From: a bacterium
Lineage (GTDB): Bacteria; Electryoneota; RPQS01
Direction: 5' to 3'
Length of the DNA stretch: 64,000 nucleotides
Assembly (NCBI GenBank): GCA_016721565.1
Contig: JADKHW010000002.1
Coordinates: forward strand, 286,692-350,691
Positions 7,754 through 16,924 of this stretch are shown here, piece after piece. The notes beneath the pieces are model-generated. The model was not told the origin of the DNA. It did not search any database and was given only the letters and a program-made list of their open reading frames with translations. Each line of letters starts with the position of its first letter. Position 1 is the first letter of the stretch. The position numbers were made by a program, and so were the translations under genes.

Positions 7754-10558
7754 TCAGCGGATATTCATCTCGCGCGACAAGATGCTAAAGTCATTCGATG
7801 CAATGACGACAAAAAACTTCAAAGGACTCGTGGGAGCGGGTATACTTAAAAAGGTGTCCAGGGTAGAACCTTCAAATGTCGTAAACGGACCAACAGGGGA
7901 GGTTGATGAATACAATTCGTAGACGGGGCCACCTGTGTCCTGCCAGCGGAATTCCATCTCATTAGTTTCCGAATTGAAAATGATAGACAATTCCAAAGGC
8001 GCAAACGGTGTCGGTGCGTTCGTTTGCACGGTAACGTCGTCAATGTACCAACCTTCGCGAGTCGAATTGTCATTTGAGCAGAAGCGGAAAGCGATTTGGA
8101 CAGACTGACCTGCGTAGGCAGAGAGATCAACATCATACGTCGTCCACGTTGTGATCAAGCCTCCAAAACACGGCACACCCGGAAGCGGCCCCGTGTAGGG
8201 ATCCTCTGGCTGATCCTCAAAGGGAAATATCTTGTTGTATTCTTGCACGGGCTCAACCCACTCGAAGGGACCGCCGTCGGCAGATACTTCGATGATGCCG
8301 CCGTCAAACGCAGAGTCCGGCGCATTGTTTGAAGTGCGCGTTTCGATTTGCATTGAAAACTGTAGCATGGCACCGGGTAGCAAATCAGCAATGATCGGAC
8401 TCATCAATCGGGCATCATTGTTGTTCGAATAGCCGCCGGTCGCAACATCACCGCACTTGTATGAACTTGGCGCACTGCGAGAACGCTCAGTAGATATGTG
8501 CCAGTCATCTTCCCAGTTTGGTGCGCCAATGTGCGACCACCCTCCTGCGCCTTGGTCAAAATGTTCATCGAGAAACAAGACGAATGGCAGAGAAGCCAAG
8601 GACAGATTTTGCGTCAACCGTTGTCCGCGGAGAAGTGGAGTAGAGGCTATCTGCTTAAAAACATAGTTGCTCTTTGTGAACGTGAGAGTCTGCGATCCCT
8701 CGGCGACGATCATTTCATAGAATCCAGTCTGGTCGGAGTATGCAAACGCATCGCCTTCAATCCAGTGAACTTCCACGTTACGTAATGGGCGATGTGTGGT
8801 CGAATCGATAATCGTTCCCACAATGCGCGGGAAGGGCACAAGCGTGACGTTCATTTGAACGGATTGACCGCCTTGCAGCGCTGCGGTGGGAACAATTTGC
8901 TCAATATAATCGAAACGCGAGAAACCCAGCGATTGAATCCCGAAATTTGTTACAATTTCATAGCGGCCGGAATCATCTGTCGAAGTGAATGCGCCGCCTT
9001 CCAGCCAAAACACATCTGCAAACGGAACTGTCTGTCCGGTGGTTGAATCGCGAACTGTTCCCGTGATTCTTGGCAACGTGAGCATGGCGGCATTGACGAC
9101 GTAAGTGTTACCGTATTCCAAAGAGCCAGTCGTGATTTCGTTGTTTATGTAGTCCGCGCGAGCAAACACGAGAGTCTGAGTCCCTGAATCAGCGATAAGG
9201 GCATAGCGTCCGGAATCATCTGTCACGGTAGAAAGTCCACCCTCAATCCATTGAACATCGGCTTGACCTAAGAGAATGTTGGTTTGTGAATCCCTTACGG
9301 TACCGGTAATAATCGGTTTAGAAATTAGCGAGGGCTGAATAGACATAACTGCTCCGGCAGATACGGTAACCCCGGAGAGCAGAGTTCTGGCGTAATCCGG
9401 ATGCGTAATCTGAATATCATAACTTCCGGATACGACATCCAAGTTGAAGAACCCGGTGGCATCCGTGATCTTGTGTTGTGTGCTTCCGATACGGCTTACA
9501 AGCGCACCTTGAATCGGTAAGTTCGTGAGTGAATCTCGCACATTGCCATCCAATGTGCCGTAGAGGGGTGCTGTAGAACCGCCGTAGGTGATCACACGAC
9601 TGTCAGACAATCCCTGTGAAGATGCCGACCAGACACCATTGAATCCGTACGAGTTTGTGATAGGATAGTTCTGAATGCCTGTCGTGCTCGAATTGAGAGT
9701 CGTCAAATCTAAATACTGAATTCTGATTTGGCTGTTTCCGTTGGGCGCAGGATTGGTGTAAGCGTCATAGAGCCAAACTTGAAAGGTCTCAAGTGTGGCC
9801 GGTAGCCCGAAATGCGGAATGTGATACCATTCGATGATAAATGCGTGTTCAGCAGGATTGTAGTACGTGCAGATTTGCCCACCCAAGGCGGGGTTCAAGT
9901 CATCCCAATACGGAACGATGGCTGCGCCTAAGAGAGAATTGGGCAATACAGAATTGGCAGCAGATGCTACGCCCGATCCGAAGGTTAGTAAACCATTGCT
10001 CGAAATCCACAGCGAGTTGAATTCGGTGTCATAGAATTTGAATGTGAGCGGAAGATTGACTTGAACAAAGGAGTTATCAAGCGGAAGTCCCGCCAACGTA
10101 CCCGGCCCCCCAGCGACGGGAGCGATTTCAAACCAATCCATAGTCGGACCATCGAGATCACTGTTCTCACAGGCAACGTATCCAGCAGCGTCTGGCGGGC
10201 TGCACAAGAAGCGCGGCTCAGGGAGCAATGTGAAATCAAGCGTCGTTGCTGCTCCAATAAGCACGTTGAAATTTGTATCCGGCGAGCACGAGAAGCCGGA
10301 TGCGACAAACGTGTAGACGCCTTGCGGCAGGCTCATTGAGTAGTGCGCGACCGCATCGGTGTTGACTGAAGGCAAAGGTACTCCGAGTACACTTACTGTT
10401 GCGCCAACCGCAGGACTACCAGCGCAGTTGGTTACAAAACCTGAAACGTTGCCGGCCGGACTTGGCTGAAGTGAATTATTCAGGATTAATGTGTCACCTT
10501 GAACAGCGACGACGTTGAATACGGTATCAGTCGTGAAACCGAAAGCGAGAACTCCATA
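7754..10558 (-). CDS. Secreted subtilisin-like protease, C-terminal modular half (frameshifted)
   Basis: This is the C-terminal half of the protease encoded upstream. The S8 domain frame is lost by a one-base indel near 10558, and the sequence continues as YGVLAFGFTTDTVFN in this frame. Next come a carboxypeptidase-regulatory module (GFVTNCAGSPAVGATV), a nidogen-like domain (FYDTEFNSLWISSNGLLTF), four more regulatory modules (GTVRDSxTN...DDSGRY pattern) and a jelly-roll or MAM-like domain (FLDEHFDQGAGGWSHIG ... GWYIDDVTV). The C-terminal region (FNSETNEMEFRW) is like that of the neighbouring giant protein. It stops at 7754, 46 bases before the next gene on the same strand, so the two are probably co-transcribed. 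Confidence 0.7.
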   Translation of the reverse strand, partial: YGVLAFGFTTDTVFNVVAVQGDTLILNNSLQPSPAGNVSGFVTNCAGSPAVGATVSVLGVPLPSVNTDAVAHYSMSLPQGVYTFVASGFSCSPDTNFNVLIGAATTLDFTLLPEPRFLCSPPDAAGYVACENSDLDGPTMDWFEIAPVAGGPGTLAGLPLDNSFVQVNLPLTFKFYDTEFNSLWISSNGLLTFGSGVASAANSVLPNSLLGAAIVPYWDDLNPALGGQICTYYNPAEHAFIIEWYHIPHFGLPATLETFQVWLYDAYTNPAPNGNSQIRIQYLDLTTLNSSTTGIQNYPITNSYGFNGVWSASSQGLSDSRVITYGGSTAPLYGTLDGNVRDSLTNLPIQGALVSRIGSTQHKITDATGFFNLDVVSGSYDIQITHPDYARTLLSGVTVSAGAVMSIQPSLISKPIITGTVRDSQTNILLGQADVQWIEGGLSTVTDDSGRYALIADSGTQTLVFARADYINNEITTGSLEYGNTYVVNAAMLTLPRITGTVRDSTTGQTVPFADVFWLEGGAFTSTDDSGRYEIVTNFGIQSLGFSRFDYIEQIVPTAALQGGQSVQMNVTLVPFPRIVGTIIDSTTHRPLRNVEVHWIEGDAFAYSDQTGFYEMIVAEGSQTLTFTKSNYVFKQIASTPLLRGQRLTQNLSLASLPFVLFLDEHFDQGAGGWSHIGAPNWEDDWHISTERSRSAPSSYKCGDVATGGYSNNNDARLMSPIIADLLPGAMLQFSMQIETRTSNNAPDSAFDGGIIEVSADGGPFEWVEPVQEYNKIFPFEDQPEDPYTGPLPGVPCFGGLITTWTTYDVDLSAYAGQSVQIAFRFCSNDNSTREGWYIDDVTVQTNAPTPFAPLELSIIFNSETNEMEFRWQDTGGPVYELYSSTSPVGPFTTFEGSTLDTFLSIPAPTSPLKFFVVIASNDFSILSREMNIR

Positions 10559-11850
10559 GAGAACGTGCCTGCCGAGGTCAGCAGCATGTATTCGCCGTTG
10601 AAATTTGTTGCGGCAGACTGCGTTGTGCCCAAGGCGCGAACTGTGACCCCGCTGATCGGTGACGACGTGTTCGCGTTGGTGACAACACCGCCAATTAGCG
10701 CAACATTGCCAACTGCGATCACCGCGTCATACGCATTGATCAAGCCATGGCCGAACAGATTGTCTTCACCCACCACTCCGAGATCGGTAGCGGTGTTCAT
10801 AACGGCATCTTTAATCGTGATGTGATCGCAGTTCGGGCAGGCCTCGCGCATCAACGCCACAACACCCGCGACGTGCGGACCGGCCATTGAGGTACCGCTA
10901 AAAGCCGAACTGTAACCACCGCCGGGGATACTTGAATAGACGTTTACACCGGGTGCGGAAATCTCCGGTTTGAAATTATCAGGGAGCGCTGGAGCACACG
11001 GCGTCGGACCACGGCTTGAAAATGTTGCCAGCGGATAAGGCGGCGCGAAGTTTGTCGCATCGACGGCACCCACAGAGAATATTTGGTAGGCGTTGATTGA
11101 ATAGATCGCCGGGCTTCGCAGGCCGCTGGTTGATTCATTGCCAGCCGACCATGTGATGACAGGTCCTGCGGCCTCGCAATTCAATACGACGCTATTCCAA
11201 AAATCAAAACATTGCACATACCCGAGGCCTGTGAATACTCCCCAGGAATTTTGAATGACGTCGGGAACGTCATCAATTGTGGCGATGTTGCCGTCAGGAT
11301 TTGCAAACCATTGGAAGGCATCAATGACATCGTTGTCAAATGCACCACTGACACCTTGGTTGATCGCGTTGTTCGCAATCCAAAGGGCATTCGGCGCGCC
11401 ACCAATTGTTATTGTATCCAAACCTACAAATGCCCTGCCCGCAATCGTTCCCATGACATGAGTGCCATGACTATTTAGGTCTGAGGGGAATGTTGGTGCA
11501 TTGCCAAGAGCGTCGCGCCAGCAATGAGCGGCAGGAGCAAAATTCCCGCGCCAGCGAGATGCCAGTGCGGGATGATTTCCGTCTACGCCCGTGTCCAAAT
11601 TCGCGACCAAGACGCCTTGGCCCGTAATCCCAAGTTCACGGTTTACACGCGTAGTTTGGATTGCGTTTTGGCCAGGTGTGGTGGTTTCAGCATCGAGCGG
11701 ATTACGAGGAGATCGATCTCCTCGCTCATCAATAATCGGCTCGATCAGTTCAGCTTGGAAATTCTCCGTAACATATTTGATATCACCACGCTGCCGTAAG
11801 CTCTCTAACCATTCCTTCGATCCGTAAACGACAAACAAGTTCTCAATCAA
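10486..11850 (-). CDS. Secreted subtilisin-like serine protease (S8), catalytic part
   Basis: The catalytic domain carries all the expected S8 residues: Asp in LDTGVDGNHP, His in NSHGTHVMGTIAG, the oxyanion Asn in VIQNSWG and Ser in FSGTSMAGPHVAG. It is followed by the first regulatory module (GGVVTNANTSSPISGVTV). The last 25 or so codons of this ORF, below about 10559, are out of frame and not real. The apparent start at 11850 is also artificial: just upstream, the previous frame reads RKGFTAY and then joins IENLFVVYGSKEWLESL through a missing base in a Trp codon. The protein would be exported and degrade extracellular protein, fitting the peptide-uptake genes elsewhere in the window. Confidence 0.85.
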   Translation of the reverse strand: MIENLFVVYGSKEWLESLRQRGDIKYVTENFQAELIEPIIDERGDRSPRNPLDAETTTPGQNAIQTTRVNRELGITGQGVLVANLDTGVDGNHPALASRWRGNFAPAAHCWRDALGNAPTFPSDLNSHGTHVMGTIAGRAFVGLDTITIGGAPNALWIANNAINQGVSGAFDNDVIDAFQWFANPDGNIATIDDVPDVIQNSWGVFTGLGYVQCFDFWNSVVLNCEAAGPVITWSAGNESTSGLRSPAIYSINAYQIFSVGAVDATNFAPPYPLATFSSRGPTPCAPALPDNFKPEISAPGVNVYSSIPGGGYSSAFSGTSMAGPHVAGVVALMREACPNCDHITIKDAVMNTATDLGVVGEDNLFGHGLINAYDAVIAVGNVALIGGVVTNANTSSPISGVTVRALGTTQSAATNFNGEYMLLTSAGTFSMEFSLSVSRLIPYSTSSLFKVTH

Positions 11851-11946
11851 TAGGCAGTGAACCCTTTACGCTACCCGCCCTGTTGAGCCAATTGCAACTC
11901 GGCTTCAAACTGCGGCTGAGTAGAATTTGCGTTGTACTTGAGTGCT

Positions 11947-12177
11947 TCAAGCACTTCGCGATTGCGACGGGCCAGGTCGGCCTTTTTCCTCGTGGAGGCG
12001 AAAATCAAGAGTCCGAATGTCAATCGGGCTTTCGAGGATGACTATTGCACTTACAAACTCGTCGGACTTGGCCTGCTCCAGTTCAAACTCAAGTTCGGGC
12101 GAGAATTCTGCCCCAAAGCAGAGCGAATATGCCAAGACAATCCCTGCTGCAACCCAAAACATGGACACCTGTTTCAT
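11947..12177 (-). CDS. Signal peptide and propeptide of the S8 protease (frameshifted N-terminus)
   Basis: ATG at 12177 follows the ribosome-binding site AAGGAAAC. A signal peptide (MKQVSMFWVAAGIVLAYSLCFGAEF) leads into a propeptide, and the ORF runs off into a false frame after LDFRLHEE in an A-run (GGAAAAAGG near 11983). The true frame continues KADLARRNREVLEALKYNA, meets a TAG near 11880, then joins the catalytic ORF at about 11850. The complete gene therefore spans 7754-12177, about 1,470 codons, and is broken by three single-base indels and one stop. Confidence 0.65.
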   Translation of the reverse strand: MKQVSMFWVAAGIVLAYSLCFGAEFSPELEFELEQAKSDEFVSAIVILESPIDIRTLDFRLHEEKGRPGPSQSRSA

Positions 12178-12255
12178 CGTTGTTTCCTTATTTGTTCATC
12201 TGTGCGAAATCCAACCGCTGTCGGCAGGCAAAAGCGCGTGCCCACAATCTGCAAT

Positions 12256-12285
12256 AATATATAGCAACGTAGTTTGAATTGGCAA
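12256..12285 (-). promoter_or_regulatory. Predicted promoter for the S8 protease operon
   Basis: On the minus strand there is TTGCCA (12280-12285), an 18-base spacer and TATATT (12256-12261), about 80 bases upstream of the ATG at 12177. It is a motif match only. Confidence 0.4.
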
Positions 12286-12615
12286 CTTTTACAAGTAATT
12301 GAGTGCTATAAAATAGGTGTAATTGGAGATAATTAGTCATATTTTGGTCCAAAACTCGGGAAAGAGGCGAAACCGGAACTTTATCACGAGTTATTCGAAC
12401 TTTCAGTTGGAAGTCGGAGGCTTCCATAGGGCGAATCTTGTTGTCTTCTTTTCCAGTCCGTCGCAACTGAGTCGCTCAACTTAGAAACGACTTTGTTTGT
12501 CAATTATTATTTTGTTATTTAATTATTTAGATACGACTTATCTAATTCGCCCGATAATTGCTGACACGCTCAGAAGTGGCGGAATTGAGTGTAATTCGCT
12601 ATTATTACCACGATT
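12286..12615. other. Divergent intergenic region between protease and mobA
   Basis: This AT-rich stretch lies between the minus-strand protease and plus-strand mobA. I see no gene, and I did not find a convincing promoter for mobA. Confidence 0.4.
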
Positions 12616-13228
12616 ATGAGTACAAAACATGCAGTATTGAACGTTGCATCGGCGATCTTCGCGGGGAAAAAGCTCGCGGATGGGAACTCCGAAGGCCGGA
12701 TACAGACTTGTGTCGGGCAGAACAATTTTCGACCACGTCTTTGGTTGCATGGAAGAGCTTGGGTTTCCCTTGTGTGGTGGTTGGGCACGCGGATGGGATT
12801 GCGATCAGTAACTACCTGATCTACACGTTATTCCTGATGAAGTGATTGAGCGCGGGCCTGTAGGAGCGATGCTCGGCCTGTTCAATAGCAACGTTGCACA
12901 ACACTATCTTGTTGTCGGCTGTGATCAACCGTTGCTGACTGCGGATTTGCTTCGCCTCCTGCTTGTGGAGATTGATGAGCGGCCCAATGTGATTTGCAAC
13001 GAAGACGAGAACAGTTGTTCTCCACTTCCGGGGCTTTACCCGGCGAGTTTGATTCCCATAGTTCAGCAACTTCTGGAGCAGCCGCGCGCATCGTTGCGCG
13101 AACTTCTTACAAGATCGAATGCGCGCAACTTTGCAATTGATAAAACAGATTGGTTACGTTTACGCAGTGCAAATACGCCTCAAGATGTTGAGGATATTAA
13201 CAAGATTCTCCGACCAGAAAATTATTAG
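12616..13228 (+). CDS. mobA: Molybdenum cofactor guanylyltransferase (MobA-like), frameshifted
   Basis: MobA transfers GMP from GTP to molybdopterin. ATG 12616 opens MSTKHAVLNVASAIFAG. After an indel in the GGGGAAAAA run the frame gives KSSRMGTPKAGYRLVSGRT, the family's nucleotide-binding loop (AGGxSxRMGxxK). Two more single-base shifts (near 12770 and 12815) lead to LPDLHVIPDEVIERGPVGAM and an intact C-terminal half from 12842, including VVGCDQPLLTADLLRLLL (the metal-binding CDQP motif) and NINTPQD-like ANTPQDVEDINKIL. Joined, this gives about 200 residues, normal for MobA. It is the first of four genes running the same way (mobA, moaCB, moeA, exporter). Confidence 0.75.
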
Positions 13229-13249
13229 ATTGAGATAATAGGAATACTC

Positions 13250-14176
13250 GTGATTGACGTATCAGAAAAAAACCGCACGCTGCGGTCGGCCATTGCCGAA
13301 TCTGTGCTAACGGTTTCGCAGCCGGTGATAGAGCGGATCAAAGCAGGTACAGTGCCGAAAGGTGACCCGCTCGAAGTGGCACGTGTGGCGGGAATTATGG
13401 CGGCCAAGCGAACATCTGACATCATTCCATTCTGCCACCCTGTTCCAATTGAGTTTATCATGATTGAACACGCGATTTCGGAAGACAGAATCACGCTGAC
13501 AGCGACCATCAAAGGCATTTACCGCACCGGCATGGAAATGGAAGCGATGACTGCCGCAGCGGTTGCCGCATTGACTGTTTATGATATGCTGAAGATGCTC
13601 GATGACAATATGGAGATCCTTAGTGTGCGACTCTTGAACAAGCGCGGCGGCAAGTCGGATTTCAAAGACGCTTTTGCGACTCCGCTGAAAACGGCGGTGC
13701 TTGTGATGTCGGATTCAATTTCGGGTGGAAAGAAAACGGACGCGTCGGGTCTATTGATCAAAGAGCGATTGACCGAACACGGGATTGACGTGGTCTCATA
13801 TGAAATCATTCCAGATGACAGAGAACTCATTACCAAGACACTCATCAAGTATTGCGACGAAGATCGTGTTGACTTAGTGATGACGACCGGCGGGACGGGG
13901 TTTAGTCCGCGAGATACAACTCCAGGAAGCGATGTTCTCTGTGATAGAGCGGAGGCGGGTATTCCGGAAGCAATCCGATCTTACGGCCAGGAGCGCACAC
14001 CATATTCGATGCTCTCGCGTGCGAAAGCAGGATTGCGCGGCAATACTTTGATTGTAAATTTGCCCGGCTCAAAACGCGGCGTACAAGAATCACTCGACGC
14101 GCTACTGCCGGGAATGCCGCATGCATTTCAGATGATGTGGGGCGGCGCTCGCGAACGTCCCAAAGCGCCGGAGTGA
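13250..14176 (+). CDS. moaCB: Bifunctional MoaC-MoaB molybdopterin biosynthesis protein
   Basis: This is a fusion of two cofactor-synthesis domains. Residues 1-150 are MoaC (cyclic pyranopterin monophosphate synthase), with KGDPLEVARVAGIMAAKRT, FCHPVPIEF, GMEMEAMTAAAVAALTVYDM and a Lys-rich end. Residues 155-308 are MoaB/MogA-like (molybdopterin adenylyltransferase fold), with TAVLVMSDSISGGKKTDASG, TTGGTGFSPRDTTP and NLPGSKRGVQES. The start is GTG 13250, chosen because MIDVSEKNRTLRSA aligns with the usual MoaC N-terminus. It sits 21 bases after mobA and 7 bases before moeA, so it is in an operon. Such MoaC-MoaB fusions are known. The gene is intact. Confidence 0.9.
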   Translation: MIDVSEKNRTLRSAIAESVLTVSQPVIERIKAGTVPKGDPLEVARVAGIMAAKRTSDIIPFCHPVPIEFIMIEHAISEDRITLTATIKGIYRTGMEMEAMTAAAVAALTVYDMLKMLDDNMEILSVRLLNKRGGKSDFKDAFATPLKTAVLVMSDSISGGKKTDASGLLIKERLTEHGIDVVSYEIIPDDRELITKTLIKYCDEDRVDLVMTTGGTGFSPRDTTPGSDVLCDRAEAGIPEAIRSYGQERTPYSMLSRAKAGLRGNTLIVNLPGSKRGVQESLDALLPGMPHAFQMMWGGARERPKAPE

Positions 14177-14183
14177 GGCGGAC

Positions 14184-15398
14184 GTGATAAGTTTTCGCGA
14201 AGCACAAGCGATTATCTTTGAGCATATTGAGCAGTTGCCAAGGGAAGAAAGATTCCTTTCAAACGCGCGCAACTTTTTTCTTGCTGAAGAACTCCGCGCG
14301 CCATTCCCGATACCGCGATTTGATCATAGCGCCGTGGATGGATTTGCAATTAGATCCAAGGATATAAAGAACACAACTGATAAGACTCCCGTTTCGCTTC
14401 GTGTTATCAATACCGTGAAGACCGGACAATCGGCAACCGATGCAGTCTATGCAAACTGCGCAATCAGGATTTTTACAGGCGCAACGCTTCCACAAGCTGC
14501 CGATACGGTTGTGATGGTTGAAGATGTTGTATTTGAGAACAATACTATTCGTGTTTCGGCAGCGCAAAAGGCCAACAAGAATATTCGACGGGTTGGCGAG
14601 GAGTTTGCCAAAGATGCAGTTTGCTTGCCGTGCTCAACAAGGCTTACTCCGGCTGCAATCGGATTGGCGGCAACGCTAGGAATGAATCGAGTGCAGGTTC
14701 ATCGAAAGCCGCGGGTTGCCGTGTTGATCACGGGCAGCGAACTTGTGGAGCCGGGGATGCCGCTTTCGGAAGCGCAAATCTATGATTCAAACCGCTTTGC
14801 TTTGGTCGCGGCGCTAAGCGAACTTGGAATTGAGCAGGTTACGACTCATACATGTCAGGATGACAGAGCGGCGATTCGCTTGCAGATTGAGTCTGCTTTG
14901 CGTGAGGCCGACATCGTCATTACTTCGGGTGGCGCTTCGGTTGGCGATGTGGACTACGTTAAGCCGGCGATCCTTGAATTAGGTGGAACAATTCACTTTG
15001 ATAAGGTTGCGATTAAACCGGGTAAGCCCACTGTTTTTGCTACGGTGTCAGGCAAGCCGGTTTTTGGGTTGCCGGGTAACCCTGTGTCGGCATTGGTTAC
15101 TTATTTGTTGTTTGTTATGCCTGCTCTCTTGAAAATGCTTGGAGATGTCGGCGAATCAAATCTATTTCGCTCCGTAATTCTGAATGGCACTCTTACTAAA
15201 CGCTCATCGCGTACCGAATTTGTTCGCGCGAAATTGTCGCACGAAGGCAATAATGCGATAGCCACACCTTGCATAGGGCAGGAATCGCACATGCTTGGCG
15301 GACTCGTTACGGCAAATTCGCTGATTGTTTTCGAGGGAGAGGCGGGCACGCTACCTGATCGAAATCGGGTTCCTGTTTTGCCAATCCAGTGGTCGTGA
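14184..15398 (+). CDS. moeA: Molybdopterin molybdenumtransferase MoeA
   Basis: MoeA inserts molybdate into adenylated molybdopterin, the last step in making basic Mo cofactor. At 404 residues the length is normal. Visible motifs are PIPRFDHSAVDGFAI, IFTGATLPQAADTVVMVE, the MPT-binding TSGGASVGDVDYVKPAI and FGLPGNPVSALVTYLLFV, with a C-terminal beta-barrel domain (LVTANSLIVFEGEAG). The GTG start at 14184 follows moaCB by 7 bases. The gene is intact. Confidence 0.92.
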   Translation: MISFREAQAIIFEHIEQLPREERFLSNARNFFLAEELRAPFPIPRFDHSAVDGFAIRSKDIKNTTDKTPVSLRVINTVKTGQSATDAVYANCAIRIFTGATLPQAADTVVMVEDVVFENNTIRVSAAQKANKNIRRVGEEFAKDAVCLPCSTRLTPAAIGLAATLGMNRVQVHRKPRVAVLITGSELVEPGMPLSEAQIYDSNRFALVAALSELGIEQVTTHTCQDDRAAIRLQIESALREADIVITSGGASVGDVDYVKPAILELGGTIHFDKVAIKPGKPTVFATVSGKPVFGLPGNPVSALVTYLLFVMPALLKMLGDVGESNLFRSVILNGTLTKRSSRTEFVRAKLSHEGNNAIATPCIGQESHMLGGLVTANSLIVFEGEAGTLPDRNRVPVLPIQWS

Positions 15399-15401
15399 GC
15401 T

Positions 15402-16160
15402 GTGATTGAAACACTTTCACTTTCGTCTGTTCCGCTATTGACGCTCGTATTCTTCGTTGCAGCCATCTACTCATCCGTTGGCCATGGTGGCGCTTCGGGA
15501 TACTTGGCAGTTCTCGCTTTGTTCTCCTTGCCCGTTGCGCACCTGTCGGGAACCGCGTTGGTATTGAATGTTCTTGTGTCTTCGCTCGCTTTCTGGTCAT
15601 TCTATCGCGCCGGACACAAACTTCCTGCGTTCTCGTGGATGCTTGTGTTGGTATCGGTGCCATTTTCATTTCTTGGTGGATCGTTGACTATTGTGGACAG
15701 TTCGTACAAACTTCTGCTTTCGATTGCTCTGATTCTGTCAGCGTTGAGACTTGCAATTGCAAAACGAAGCGATGCTGTGCAAGACCTCAGAGAACCGCAG
15801 CCGATGGCGCTGGTGGGCACGGGTTCTTCAATCGGATTTCTGTCTGGCATCGTGGGAGTCGGGGGCGGGATTTTCTTGAGTCCGATTGCAATCTTCATGC
15901 GGTGGACAAACGTAAAATCCGCCGCAACGCTTTCTGCGCTGTTTATTCTCGTGAACTCACTTTCGGGAATTGCGGGGCGTGCGATCGCAAACAAGTTGGT
16001 TGTAACTCCTGCAATTGGTTTAATCATCGCGGCGCTCACAGGTGGCATAATAGGTTCGCATTTGGGCTCACGATATTTTGACGGGATGGCCCTTCGACGA
16101 ATTTTGGCCGCAGTGCTACTCATCGCCGCATGGAAATTGATCGTGACTCACTTCGGATAG
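15402..16160 (+). CDS. TauE/SafE (TSUP) family anion exporter
   Basis: This is a 252-residue inner-membrane protein with about eight hydrophobic helices. It has the TSUP hallmarks GHGGASGYLAVLAL near the N-terminus and SIGFLSGIVGVGGGIFLSP in the middle, repeated motifs of the two half-domains. Relatives export sulfite, sulfoacetate or similar anions. It starts with GTG 15402, 3 bases after moeA, so it is co-transcribed with the Mo-cofactor genes. Given the facing sulfur-reductase operon, a role in moving sulfite or another sulfur oxyanion, or molybdate, is a fair guess. The substrate is not shown by sequence. Confidence 0.85.
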   Translation: MIETLSLSSVPLLTLVFFVAAIYSSVGHGGASGYLAVLALFSLPVAHLSGTALVLNVLVSSLAFWSFYRAGHKLPAFSWMLVLVSVPFSFLGGSLTIVDSSYKLLLSIALILSALRLAIAKRSDAVQDLREPQPMALVGTGSSIGFLSGIVGVGGGIFLSPIAIFMRWTNVKSAATLSALFILVNSLSGIAGRAIANKLVVTPAIGLIIAALTGGIIGSHLGSRYFDGMALRRILAAVLLIAAWKLIVTHFG

Positions 16161-16197
16161 TCGTTTTACTGTTCCACTTTGAGTGGAATGAAAAGCA

Positions 16198-16226
16198 AAA
16201 GGGTTTACTATCTCGGTAAACCCTTT
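16198..16226. terminator. Bidirectional terminator between exporter and rhodanese genes
   Basis: An 11-bp stem AAAGGGTTTAC / GTAAACCCTTT has a 7-base loop and lies between two convergent operons. It shares its stem sequence with three other hairpins in this window. A smaller hairpin TTCCACT/AGTGGAA lies just before it. Confidence 0.7.
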
Positions 16227-16264
16227 ACTAATCGTCAACTTCTGCTAAGAGTAGCCGCGAATGC

Positions 16265-16584
16265 TCAGCAGCCCTCTTTTTTCTTCTTGACTCCTGCGGC
16301 TTTTGGCGTCGCGCTTGTGCTTGTTGGTAGTTTGAGCTTCGGAGCCGGCATCGAGGCCGCCAAATCACTTCCTGCGGATTGCGACTGCACACTGCCGCCA
16401 AAATATGCGCACACGGCTTTGATCTTAGCTAATGAGTCCACTTGTGACGCAAGCGGGTTTTCGGGAAATTGCGGAAAGAGAATGGCGCACTTCCATTCTT
16501 CTAAGCCGCCGAAGAGTATGTAGGATTTCTTAAACCCACGCGCGACGAGCATCATCCAGGCTTGTGCCGCGTGAATTCCCCCTC
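16265..16584 (-). CDS. Rhodanese-like protein, C-terminal half (frameshifted)
   Basis: This continues the gene starting at 16924. The frame reads GGIHAAQAWMMLVARGFKKS and YILFGGLEEWKCAILFP, the C-terminal part of a rhodanese domain, then a long Lys/Pro/Ala-rich tail ending VKKKKEGC. The active-site loop just upstream reads IIIYSEGG: Ser sits where active rhodaneses have Cys, so sulfurtransferase activity is doubtful. The two halves are joined by two indels, near 16615 and in the GGGGG run near 16584. It is the last gene of the sulfur operon. Confidence 0.7.
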
Positions 16585-16606
16585 GGAATAGATGATGATT
16601 TTCTCG

Positions 16607-16924
16607 TTATGCTGAATGTCGGCGGTCGTCGAGATCGGTAATGCTGATGTTCTCAGCATTGGGAATGTGGTACTCGTTATACTCCTCGGCGGTTCTGACA
16701 TCAATCAAATGAAAATCGACTTTGCCTTGAATCAGCCAATCGGCCAACTCCTGCACAGTTACATGGTCGGATTTGTCTTGGACCATCAAGGCCAAGTCCT
16801 GCATGTTCATGGTCACGCGTTCGCCTTTATAGGGATTGCCTAGAAACAACGCGCCTACACCGAGCAGAAGAGTAATTCCGGCGGCCTTCTGAGTCCATGT
16901 GAGATTTGCAAATGGATTCTTCAT
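16607..16924 (-). CDS. Membrane-anchored rhodanese-like protein, N-terminal half
   Basis: ATG 16924 overlaps the stop of the preceding gene by one base (TGATG). The N-terminus has one hydrophobic helix (TQKAAGITLLLGVGALFLG), an anchor or uncleaved signal that would put the domain outside the cytoplasm. The rhodanese fold then begins: VTVQELADWLIQGKVDFHLI, DVRTAEEYNEYHIPNAENI. The frame is lost near 16615. Its position after two YeeE-type sulfur transporters suggests it handles or binds sulfane sulfur brought by them. Confidence 0.75.
   Translation of the reverse strand: MKNPFANLTWTQKAAGITLLLGVGALFLGNPYKGERVTMNMQDLALMVQDKSDHVTVQELADWLIQGKVDFHLIDVRTAEEYNEYHIPNAENISITDLDDRRHSA

Noticed and set aside
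15602..16123. A 173-codon minus-strand ORF
   Set aside because: It is antisense to the intact TauE/SafE exporter.
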